This document shows, one piece after another, positions 23,922 to 33,200 of a DNA stretch of 64,000 bases. Position numbers and translations under genes: made by a program. The notes under the pieces were generated by a model that was not told the DNA's origin, ran no database searches, and saw only the letters and a list, made by a program, of their open reading frames with translations. Source of the stretch: Tetramitus jugosus (lineage: Eukaryota > Heterolobosea > Eutetramitea > Acrasida > Vahlkampfiidae). The DNA lies in the NCBI GenBank assembly GCA_937625935.1, contig OW569394.1, positions 248,001 through 312,000 of the forward strand, read 5' to 3'. How positions within the stretch are numbered: the stretch's first letter is position 1; every line of letters begins with the position of its first letter.

Positions 23922-24191
23922 TTTGATGAATGAATAACTTTGAACGTTGTTTTGATACAAATTTATGTGATCCCGATTTTATGTGATGATCTCACAAAAC
24001 GAAACGTTGTATCGACATGTTTATTTTTGGTACATACTCGTTGAAAAATACACTTGATAATACAGGAGTTTCTTCGAAGTAGTTGTAGCAACTTTTGAAG
24101 TAATAATTCGTTGTAAAATTACTCCATCTAACTTTACTAGATAGGATTTTTCCTTCATCATATCTGCAATACAGTTTGTACTGCTCTCTGT

Positions 24192-25559
24192 CTACGAATT
24201 TCCAAGAGTTTGATAAATGCTTTGTTGAGCTTCACTCGACGCCGAAAAACGTGTCATGATAACACGTATCATTTCCCTTGTTTCATTGACCTTTGTCATT
24301 GAATCCTGCATCTGTTGCATCTGCTCACTCAACAAACGATCGTGTTTACCAAGTGCCTTGATGAGATCCGTTTCTTGAGCCAAACGAATTTCATTCTCGT
24401 TCATACGAGCCATTCGATGTCTCTGTTGTTCCCTTCTCTGATCCATTTTTTGCTTGAGCTTGTATTGACTACTGAGCTCACCAAACTTTCTTCCAATAAT
24501 CATGGACGGTAGCGCAATGACCAACACGCCCACAACAATGGAAGCACCACCCACGAGCTTACCTAGAGCACTTGTTGGAATCATGTCACCATAACCTGTT
24601 GTGGTCATACTAACAATGGCCCACCAAGCACAAATAGGAATGTTTTGAAAGGGTGAAACAGTGCCATTAGACAAGACAAACTGACGAGTTTTTGCATCAA
24701 ATTTTCCCCTCTCCAAATAATAAATCAGAGTAGAGGCAATGAGCAGTGCAATGAGTAGATACATGAGTATCGCACCCAACACATCCATGCTCTTGCTAAT
24801 AGCTAACAACAAGAGCTGAACTTGAGTGATACGAATGAGTCGAAACACTCTAAACAGTCTTAACACACGAAAGATACCAATGTTAATCTTTGAGTGAAAA
24901 GCAAAGCTTGCCAAGTCCAGAATTACCTCGACATAAAAGGGAACAAATGACAATAGGTCAATAACGTTCATGGGGCCTTTGACAAACTTCCAAACTTGAG
25001 TCAATGAGTCACAAGTAGCATACAGACGCAACAAGTACTCTAGAGTGAAGAAACCAACAATCACAGCTTCAGCTATCCACCATGCCTTGTTATTGTACTG
25101 TGAGGGAAAGCTTTCCACAACTAGGAAAGCAACCGACAACAAAATCACAAGCACAACGAGACAGCCCCAAATCGTAGCGAGCCACGAACTGCGCGGTCGC
25201 TCTAAAATGTCCGCTAAAGCCCCCTTGAATTTTACGTAGCGGGCCGCCAACGTTCTGGTGCGCGGATTTGAGTTCGCGTAAGATTCTCCGCCGTCGTCAA
25301 AACTATTTTCCCTGCTGCCACCATCCTCCAAGCCGTGCTCATTTCTCCTGCTGCTTCCACCATGGTGACCTCCACCACGTCTACTCCCTCCTGTTTCATC
25401 ATCAATAATGGAAGCTAAGTTTCGATCAATGGACATTCTAGAGGGTACATAGACTTCACCATCAGCAAAATCGATGCCAGACACAATTACACTGTCGTCA
25501 TCAATGGCACTGTCGTTTCTGCCATGATGATGATGATGAGTCAGGTGGTTGTTTGTCAT
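24192..25559 (-). CDS. Voltage-gated potassium channel, Kv-type
   Basis: 455 residues from the first ATG at 25559; the frame extends upstream only to a non-ATG codon. A disordered His/Gly/Ser-rich N-terminus precedes a six-span ion channel. S1 is around WGCLVVLVILLSVAFLVV. The S4 voltage sensor has regularly spaced arginines (FRVLRLFRVFRLIRI). The pore has the K+ selectivity filter TTTGYGD. S6 is VVGVLVIALPSMIIG, with the gating-hinge proline motif ALPS in place of the usual PVP. The C-terminal 100 residues are Gln/Arg-rich and helical, a likely tetramerization or regulatory tail. No T1 domain is seen at the N-terminus. A four-subunit plasma-membrane K+ channel is expected. Confidence 0.92.
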   Translation of the reverse strand: MTNNHLTHHHHHGRNDSAIDDDSVIVSGIDFADGEVYVPSRMSIDRNLASIIDDETGGSRRGGGHHGGSSRRNEHGLEDGGSRENSFDDGGESYANSNPRTRTLAARYVKFKGALADILERPRSSWLATIWGCLVVLVILLSVAFLVVESFPSQYNNKAWWIAEAVIVGFFTLEYLLRLYATCDSLTQVWKFVKGPMNVIDLLSFVPFYVEVILDLASFAFHSKINIGIFRVLRLFRVFRLIRITQVQLLLLAISKSMDVLGAILMYLLIALLIASTLIYYLERGKFDAKTRQFVLSNGTVSPFQNIPICAWWAIVSMTTTGYGDMIPTSALGKLVGGASIVVGVLVIALPSMIIGRKFGELSSQYKLKQKMDQRREQQRHRMARMNENEIRLAQETDLIKALGKHDRLLSEQMQQMQDSMTKVNETREMIRVIMTRFSASSEAQQSIYQTLGNS

Positions 25560-25623
25560 GAAATGTTTTTGTTCGTTTTTTGAATGCGCGGGAATTTTTG
25601 GCAATATTTTTTGAGCGGGATAA

Positions 25624-25744
25624 AAGCCTACATTACTGAGGGTTCTCGAGTAGTCTCCTATCTCAATACTAACTCAGCCAGATGGTGCTTAACTTCTCTA
25701 TTCGAAATGGGAAGAGGTGGTTCCACCATTGTATGAACGTAGAC
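25624..25744 (-). rRNA. 5S ribosomal RNA gene
   Basis: Read on the minus strand, this 121-nt stretch begins GTCTACG..CATAC, contains GAAGTTAAGCACC...CTGG (helix III and the box A/internal promoter region), then TTAGTA...GGAGAC and ends GTAGGCTT. The first and last segments pair as helix I. The positions match the eukaryotic 5S consensus. A TTTT run at the 3' end (plus-strand A's at 25622-25625) is a minimal RNA polymerase III terminator. It is a single gene here, lying 5' of the K+ channel gene and on the same strand. Confidence 0.9.
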
Positions 25745-25813
25745 ACTCTAAAGAAGAAAATGAGCGTTTTTGGTTCGCGAAGGAAAGTCTAGCCGTAACT
25801 GAACTGCTTAGGA

Positions 25814-25996
25814 ATGATGAGCATAGAAACGGACGCCATCATGGAGGTCGCTGATGGTCTTATGTCTGGAGGAATGAAGAAGCCACTGGCACAGAAGAAA
25901 GCCAAAACATATGTTAATAGTGTCAAGAGGAGATATCTTAAGACTCTTCACCACCTGTTCACTACAACGAAGGATAAGTGTAATCAACGACAATGA
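25814..25996 (+). CDS. Small open frame of unknown status
   Basis: 60 codons from two consecutive ATGs to TGA. The peptide is basic and lacks a recognizable motif (for example KKPLAQKKAKTYVNSVKRR). It lies between the 5S gene and a short hairpin, in a region that otherwise looks non-coding. It may be chance or a remnant. Confidence 0.2.
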   Translation: MMSIETDAIMEVADGLMSGGMKKPLAQKKAKTYVNSVKRRYLKTLHHLFTTTKDKCNQRQ

Positions 25997-26039
25997 CGCT
26001 CTCCGAGAATCATTGCCTACCAACTGGTAACTAACCAGG

Positions 26040-26062
26040 GCCTACGCTCTTCGAGCGTAGGC
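26040..26062. repeat. Perfect 10-bp hairpin
   Basis: GCCTACGCTC at 26040-26049 and its exact complement GAGCGTAGGC at 26053-26062 flank a TTC loop. It is followed within 20 bp by an AATAAA-like sequence. It may form a stable RNA stem at the end of a small transcript; no gene is assigned. Confidence 0.6.
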
Positions 26063-26199
26063 AAGTGAATAAGCAAGACAATAAAAAGAGCAACCGAAAT
26101 GGTTGTATTTAAAAAAAAATGGTTCGCGAAGAGATATTTGTCAAAGATTTTTCATTTTGTGAAGTGTATACTCATTTGTTTTGCAAGCAATGAGATGAC

Positions 26200-27017
26200 T
26201 TGAAGGAGCAATTCAACACATTCGACTTGATCATATCAAGCATGCATTTTGATTCACACGTGTGAATGCCTGTCAAGTAAGCAAGTGCATTGTCAGCCAT
26301 TCGAGTGCAACGACCCATATCAAGTGTGAATGCTTGTCAAATTAGAAACTCCATCATCAGTGATTTGAGTGCAACCATTTATATCGAGTGTGTGAATGCC
26401 AGTCAAAAAAGAAAGTCCCAGGTTTGCGATTGGCAGTATTTCATCTCAAGGACATGAGTTCCATTCAAGTGAGAAAAGGCATCGTCTGAGACTTGCCAAC
26501 AATAATTCATAGAGAGCGTTCTAATACTTTCAAGTAAGAGAAAAGGCTCGATCTGTGATTTGATCACAAATATCCACATCAAGTGTGTGAATACCAACTA
26601 ACCAAACAAAGGCATCATCAGTAATGTTTTTAGCACCACTCATGTTGAGTGTGTGGATGCCCACCAGAAATGGAAGGTGCTCATCTGTCACTTTCAGATT
26701 ACTCTCTGCCAAGTCAAAATTGAACAGTGATCCTTTTGTTAATTGAAACCCGTTTTCAATTTCTTGTTCATTCAAAGTTCTTCTTAGGTTCTCTTCTTGT
26801 TGTACATGACCATTCGATTGAAATGGAATTGATTCATTTCCTTACAAGTGTAACTCAATTTCAATGATTTTTGACCACGTAACTTTTTGACCCATAAGAT
26901 GACAACAAGTTGCAAGACGAGGAAACCACAAAACAACCATGATTCGTGAGAGACATCGTCTTCTGCTTTTTGGTTCACCCCGAAGCCTCTGCAACAACTC
27001 GTCCTACATCCACTCAC
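26200..27017 (-). pseudogene. Degenerate F-box/leucine-rich-repeat gene
   Basis: On the minus strand, LRR units of about 24 residues with the pattern 'GIHTLD...C.QITDDAF..L' are visible in consecutive pieces: LVGIHTLNMSGAKNITDDAF and LVGIHTLDVDICDQITDRAF in one frame, then LLESIRTLSMNYCWQVSDDA in the next, then further GIHT units in yet others down to about 26200. The 5' piece (27017-26784) ends SLKLSYTCKEMNQFHFNRM, which resembles the end of an F-box. It contains a hydrophobic stretch (CGFLVLQLVVILWV). At least two frame changes and a stop separate the pieces (around 26540 and 26780). Either an eroded gene or several sequence errors would explain this. Confidence 0.55.
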
Positions 27018-27157
27018 CTCTGCCGGTGTCTGAGTTGATCTTCCTCAACAGTCAAGTGTATATCTTCGAAAAACAACGTTTCAAACCCTTATGAAGCAAA
27101 AACAAACGGCCGCGCGAATCGGCGCGCGCTGTAGTCAAACGTTTTGTAATACATCGA

Positions 27158-27239
27158 GCATTCGTGGCCGAGTGGTCTAAGGCGTCCGACTCAAGTTCGG
27201 ATATCTCCGGATGCGTGGGTTCAAATCCCACCGAATGCA
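27158..27239 (+). tRNA. tRNA-Leu (anticodon CAA)
   Basis: 82 nt including the discriminator A. The acceptor stem GCATTCG pairs with CGAATGC. The A box (TGGCCGAGTGG) and B box (GGTTCAAATCC) are intact. The anticodon arm TCCGA-CTCAAGT-TCGGA gives anticodon CAA for leucine codon UUG. The long variable arm (ATCTCCGGAT region) is the class II type expected for leucine. No intron and no encoded CCA. Confidence 0.95.
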
Positions 27240-27242
27240 CAG

Positions 27243-27247
27243 TTTTT
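27243..27247 (+). terminator. RNA polymerase III T-run terminator of tRNA-Leu
   Basis: Five consecutive T's begin four bases after the discriminator base, the usual Pol III stop. Confidence 0.8.
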
Positions 27248-27629
27248 CCAAACTGTTTTCTTATAAGATGAAGGTTGTATTTTCAAAGGAGTTCTGGAAG
27301 ATTTTGCAACAGAAAATATCGAATCTCAACAAAAGATTCAGTGAGAATCCTTTCAAGCTCCAATTGATTGACACCCAGCTGTGTTTTTATTTGATGGTAG
27401 GGACCTCCCAAAACACCTCACAAAAATCTCAACACGTGATATCCAGTTCCTTTTGGTGTCCGTTGACCAACACCACCTCAAACTTCACACAACAACCTGT
27501 AGCTCCTCGTCCTCCACGTCCTCCACGAAAGAAATAAATCTTGACACCCCAACCAACACCCTTGAACACAAAAAAAAAACAACTAACCACAAACAACAAA
27601 AACCCACCAAAACCAACCAAAAAAACAAA

Positions 27630-28733
27630 ATGTCTGTCGTCGCAACAACTAAAGTGAGTGAAAATCACTTGAAACAAACCACAAACACTGTACTCATGGT
27701 CCGCCCAGTTCACTTTGAGTTCAATGCCCAAACCGCTCTCGACAATGAATTTCAAATTCAAAAAATCGGTCAAATGGTTCATTCTACCGCCAATTCGGAG
27801 TTTTCCAAGGCGGTTGAAATTCTCCGACAAGAAGGAATCAACGTACTTGTGTTGGAAGGTGAAAATGAAGATGAAGAAAATCAAGGTCTCATTCGTCTTC
27901 CTGATGCCGTTTTTCCCAATAATTGGTTTGGTACCAATCAAGACGGAAAAATTATTGTTTATACGATGGCGACGGAGAATCGTCGGGCGGAGACAAGAAG
28001 ATTGTCCGATGTCACCCGTCTACTGTCAGAAAATGGATATGAATTTGACACGCAAGTGGTGGTGATGCAACAAGAGTTGAACAATATTGCACCAAGTCAA
28101 TCATTCAGTCAAGACGTATTGGAAGGTACTGGAGCTCTCGTAATTGATCATATTCAAGGTATTGCTTATGCTGCAAAATCAGTTCGTTGTCATCCGTTTG
28201 CAATGAACAGAATGATCAAGTCACCACATTTTACTGTCAAGAAATCCATCATGTTTGAGACGTTGAGCTCCACTGGAAAGGAATTTTATCATACGAATGT
28301 CATGTTGAGTATTGGTACTCAATTTGCAGTCGTATGCACAGAAAGTATTGTTGAAAAAGTGAGTGGAGAATATGAGAATCAGAGTGGAGATGGTAGTGGA
28401 GAAAGTGAAAGTGGTGTTGTTTTCTATGGTCGGGCTCAAGTTTTGCAAAGCTTGCAAAACAGCGGAAGAACTCTGATTGAAGTTTCATTGGAACAGGCGG
28501 AAAAATACTTTTGCGCCAATATTTTGGAGGTGCGCGGAGAAAATGAAGAAGCAAGAATTGTAATGTCGGAGAGTGCATTCAGAGGTTTTACGGAAGAACA
28601 GAGACAAGTGCTGGGTCAGTTTGGAAAGTTGGTGGCTGTGCCTATTGGAGAAGCCATTGAACCTGTTGGAGGAGGCTCCAGTCGATGCATGCTCGCTGAA
28701 GTCTTTTTGCCAAGAAGAACACCACAAGAATAA
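27630..28733 (+). CDS. Amidinotransferase-fold hydrolase, CtlX/DDAH-like
   Basis: 367 residues from the ATG at 27630, preceded by an A/C-rich leader that is probably UTR although open in frame. The guanidino-modifying alpha/beta-propeller family is recognized by VLMVRPVHFEFN at the N-terminus, FPNNWFGTNQDG (substrate-binding Asn/Asp loop), DVLEGTGALVIDH, FYHTNVMLSIG with the catalytic His, and GGGSSRCMLAEVF, where the Cys is the nucleophile. The length fits the citrulline-hydrolase/arginine-deiminase-related group (CtlX, 'DDAH_eukar'). It likely hydrolyses a guanidino or ureido substrate such as citrulline or methylarginine; the exact substrate cannot be told. There is no targeting signal. 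Confidence 0.9.
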   Translation: MSVVATTKVSENHLKQTTNTVLMVRPVHFEFNAQTALDNEFQIQKIGQMVHSTANSEFSKAVEILRQEGINVLVLEGENEDEENQGLIRLPDAVFPNNWFGTNQDGKIIVYTMATENRRAETRRLSDVTRLLSENGYEFDTQVVVMQQELNNIAPSQSFSQDVLEGTGALVIDHIQGIAYAAKSVRCHPFAMNRMIKSPHFTVKKSIMFETLSSTGKEFYHTNVMLSIGTQFAVVCTESIVEKVSGEYENQSGDGSGESESGVVFYGRAQVLQSLQNSGRTLIEVSLEQAEKYFCANILEVRGENEEARIVMSESAFRGFTEEQRQVLGQFGKLVAVPIGEAIEPVGGGSSRCMLAEVFLPRRTPQE

Positions 28734-29001
28734 GCAACCTATCGCGAGGCATTGATGACAACACGCACACCGTTACATGTTTGAGATTTATCTCTCTCAA
28801 ATAAAACAAGCAAACAAAATTTTGAACCAAAAAAACAAAAAGCTCAAAGCCAATCTGGAAAATTGAATTCTATTTGGCCGCGCAAAAATATCTCCGACAA
28901 GCAAAAAAATGGGAGCGACACAGTTCACAAACAGAAAAAGCACATTTTTTGTTGAACAACAAACAGAAAACAAACGAAATCAATCAAAATTTTTTTTTAT
29001 C

Positions 29002-29732
29002 ATGCAACATAAATCAAGTTCAGTGATCCGACTACACACGGATTGGAAAAATATGGAAAGAGATCCACCAGAGGGATGTTCTGCTGCACCTATTGATGAG
29101 AGTGATCTCTATGTGTGGAATGCGTCTGTTGTAGGACCTGAACAATCACCGTGGGAAGGTGGTTTATTCACATTGAAATTAAGTACGTGTGTATATATGA
29201 TTTTTTTATGCGAAAGCTAAAGCTTTTTATTTGTTCTGTTTTTTTTTTTGAGGTTTCAAGTTTTTTTTTGTGTTGTTAGAGCTTGAAATTTTTTTTTGTT
29301 GGTCATTTGGTTATTGGTTATTTGGTTGTTGTGTGATCTTTTGACAAGGAGAAGATGTCAGAGCTAACATGAAAATTTTTGTCTTGTTTGTTGATTGTTC
29401 ATTTGTTGTTTATTTGTTGTTGTTGTTGATCATTAGCTTTTTCTGAAGCTTATCCTTCCAAGCCTCCCAAAGTGCGTTTCCAATGCAAAATGTTTCATCC
29501 CAATATTTACAAGGACGGTAACATTTGTTTGGACATTGTTCAAGACAAGTGGAGTCCCGTGTACACTGTAGGCAGCATATTAACAAGCATTCAGAGTTTA
29601 CTGTGCGATCCAAATGTGGATTCTCCCGCCAATCCTGAGGCCGCTCAATTGTATTTATCGGACAGGAAAGCCTATGATCGAAAGGTGAGAAAATGCGCAG
29701 AGGATTCCATGGAGTCCGCACTCGTCATGTAA
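29002..29732 (+). CDS. E2 ubiquitin-conjugating enzyme (RAD6/UBC-like)
   Basis: Two exons, 29002-29182 and 29437-29732. The 254-bp intron (gtacgt...attag) is strikingly T-rich. The junction reads [19 protein letters not shown], the canonical E2 beta-meander, and phases match. The product is about 158 residues. The UBC fold shows [30 protein letters not shown] with the HPN motif and the active-site Cys, and [20 protein letters not shown]. An in-frame ATG at 28909 would add 31 residues outside the fold; I prefer 29002. The short acidic-free C-terminus resembles RAD6 or UBE2A more than tailed E2s. Confidence 0.92.
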
Positions 29733-30289
29733 ATACAGTAAAAGAATCATCGTAAATACACAGGAGCTTTTTTTAATTGAATACTCAAAACCGTAGTGCC
29801 TGTTGAAATACCTGCTTTAGATCATACAAAGAGGCGACAAGGGTCGGAATTTAAATTTTGTGACAGGTGACTTGTTATCTCAGAGGGTGTTTTAGCTCAA
29901 TTCCATCCTCCTAAGATATTGGCGAGATTCTGTTGGTGTGTGAATGATGAAACTATAGATGAACATTGACACAGTGTGAACGATGTAACAAAAGCTGATG
30001 AGTTAGTTGTTGTGTTTGCGACGTGGTTCATTAGTTTGTCAAAACGAGTGGATACAACAAAGCAAGGACTTCGCGCGTCACAATCTTCGATGGCGGCTAA
30101 TGTCACAATGTCATTAATGTCCGAGAGGCCCTAGTTCAACACCCACTAATTTCAATTTCAAATAATAAAACGGGAAGTGTGCAAAGACAAGTTTCAGATC
30201 CGGGTTGGTAATGCGCCGTTCCATGTACATCACTTTGGGCAGTGAAGTCAACCAGCAAAGCCCTAACCTTCCAACAACAAAACCAAGAC
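29733..30289. other. Intergenic region with a possible minus-strand coding remnant
   Basis: About 560 bp. On the minus strand a 39-codon frame from ATG at 30230 (start MYMERRITNPDLKL) ends near 30112. A neighbouring frame then continues open through SDINDIVTLAAIEDCDARSP to 29897. The two together look protein-like but match nothing I know. Otherwise this region should hold the E2 3' end and the promoter of the SBBP-propeller gene. Confidence 0.3.
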
Positions 30290-33200
30290 ATGAAGACTGT
30301 TTTTCACTGCTCGTTGCTCACTGTGTTTCTTTCTCTTTGTTTGTTAGTCTTGGTTCTGACTTCAGCAGCTCACTGCCTGCCAGAACAGGGTTCATTTGGA
30401 GAGATTGATGTGACAAGTGTTTATACAGAGAATGCCTACGTTCCTGCTGCAATCAAAGTCCAATCCAAAAATTCGATCTACAAATCGTTTCTTGCACTTT
30501 CTTCGACAAACGGCACCCTTGGCTCCATCCCTGTCGATTATGGTATGATTGTGTTTGCCAAATACGATCCACAATTACATGACTACGTATGGGCGACTGC
30601 CATTGATAATGGAGGTTCTTTTTATGCTCCAACACGCATGTTGCCAGCATGTGACAAGGAGTCCCTATTCGTTATGATTCCAAACTGTGCAGGTGGAATC
30701 CCTCAGTTCAACATCACAACTCCTACAGAAAGGTACTCTCTATTGTTAAAGTATGACAAGTTTGGTAAGACCGAGTGGTTCAAGGTCATTCCAATGAACA
30801 GAGCCTTGGGAGACCCAGAGTATCTCTCAGCATACGCCCATTTGTCATGCGAGCAGGACAACAAGGATGCCATCTACTTCTCTGGTACTTTTAGAAACGA
30901 GATTCATTTTGGAGCAACCACACTCTCCTCCAACTCCACTGAACTAAACACATTTGTTGCCAAGTTTGATGAGAATGGAGAAAATGTGTGGGCTTCAACT
31001 GCACAAGGAGTCAGTGTAGTAGCTATCGTCTCTGATGAAGAATGTTTGTACTTGACAGGTACTCTTAAAGAAACAACAATACTTGGTAACTCTACTCTTG
31101 TTCCTATTTCTACTGGAGACATACTCCTGACTAGAATAAACAAGGAGAGTGGACAATTTTTGGATGCCAGCTCCTATGGATATGCCATGTCAGGATTCCC
31201 CACTGATATCGCTCTCGGTACTGATAACTCTGTGATTGTCTCTGGGCACTTCTCTCTCAACACAACTCTGGGCAATTTTACACTCCAAGCAACTGCACAA
31301 TCCATGTTTTTGATGCAAGTTGATAGAATTAGTGGTCAAGTTGCTTGGGCTAAATCTATCTTCTCTAATCCCAATGTAACTAGCTCCGTCTCTGACATTG
31401 ACATTGGTCTTGATGGATCAATTTACATGACTGGAACATGTCATGGAAATGCTACTGTTCGGAATGTCACTGTCTGTCATGAGGGTACTCTGAACTTATT
31501 TGTGACCAAGTTGACTCCTCTTGGTGATGTGTCTTATTTCCTCAATGTTGCCGGTCAGAGTGACGATTCAGCCACTGTGTCTGTTGGCGATGATGGTTCC
31601 ACTTATGCTTATGGATATATTGCCCGAGCCGATGCAAAGGCAACTGGTGGCAGAGTCATCGCTTCTACTGCTTCCCCTGGTCGTGGTGAATTATATGTCG
31701 TTGCCGAAGTGCTAGATCATCCAGCTCAATTCTGTAATGGAACGAATGCTTATGAGCCATCAGTCTGTTCGGGACATGGTAGGTGCAATACAACATGCTC
31801 TTGTTCTCCTGGGTATCTGGGCGATACTTGCCAGAATTGGGGATGCTATGGTTTGTTGCCTTCTTCCAGTGTCGCGTGTAGTGGTACCTCCAGGGGAACG
31901 TGTACGGGACCAAACAAATGCACATGTAATGCAGCATATAGTGGAACTCAATGCGAGCTACTTCCAGTAACAATTTCCTACCAGACCAATATGCCGTCAC
32001 CCAAGTATCCTGCGGCAAAAACTTGGTTCCTTAATGCCACTGCCACTCCCGTTAGACCTTTTGAAAAGGTTGATTATTACTGGCAATTATATGTTAATGG
32101 TACTAATCCTGCTTCGATGGTTCTGGAAACTCCAACAATCCTTATTAACTTAACACAAGCCAAGACCTTCCAATTCAATGTTACTGATATCTATCCTGGT
32201 ACATCATACATGGTCAAATTTTCAGTTGTATTGAAGACCTACGGTCATGGCATTGGCGCTCAGATATCCAATTTCCCAAAGAAAGTAGCGATGGGAGATA
32301 TACTTGTCAATTTAATTCGAGGTGCGATGCTGTATGATACATTTGAATTCAGTACACCTCAAGATAATGCCATCTCCAATTATACATGTGGATACTTGAA
32401 CTCAAAAGGAGAGAGAGTTTACCTCGGTTCATCACTCAATTGGTCGACTTGTAATACTAAATTTTCAGTCCTTGGTACAGTCACTCTGTTCGTTCAGGCT
32501 GTATCCGTGTACAATGATATATTGGAATCGAGACAGAATATTACCGTTTATCTAGGAGATGCACAACAGACTACTGATGCTTTGACAGACAAAGCAAACA
32601 ACCTCAACCAGCTAAACGGAACCCAATTGGAAGAACAACTCAAACAGTACACAGTTGAGTTAATAACCTCACTGCCAACCATTAATCAGAATCAAACATC
32701 TGACTTGTTGAACAATTTGGTGAATATCATTGAATCAAAGCAATCTGAATTGAGCACTGATGCACAAATGGAGGCAGCGAAAACAATTTCAGAGCACTAT
32801 GACATTCTATCAGAGAACTCAACCATCAAGACAGCAGACATTCTGACAAACATCATTCAGAGCAACAGTACCAACATTGATGATATGATTTCTATCGCAC
32901 ATGACCTGGCCAATGTAATGATATCATCCAATAGTTCACAAGTTCAAAAGGAAGCATTCAATTCAGTGGTTACAGTTCTGACTGAAAAGGTGAGACAGAA
33001 TATGACCGAAGGAGAGACAAAAGAGATATCATTCCCGAATCTTGAAACAGTGATTGTTAAACTGAATCAAACCTCTGCCGGTGCTTCTCAAAACACCACC
33101 ATTGTTGTGAGACAACCCTCTACTGGGGCAACAAACAACAACACTGACTACATCGTCATTGATGTTGACAATAAGCAACTCTCGAATGCAAATGCAACGT

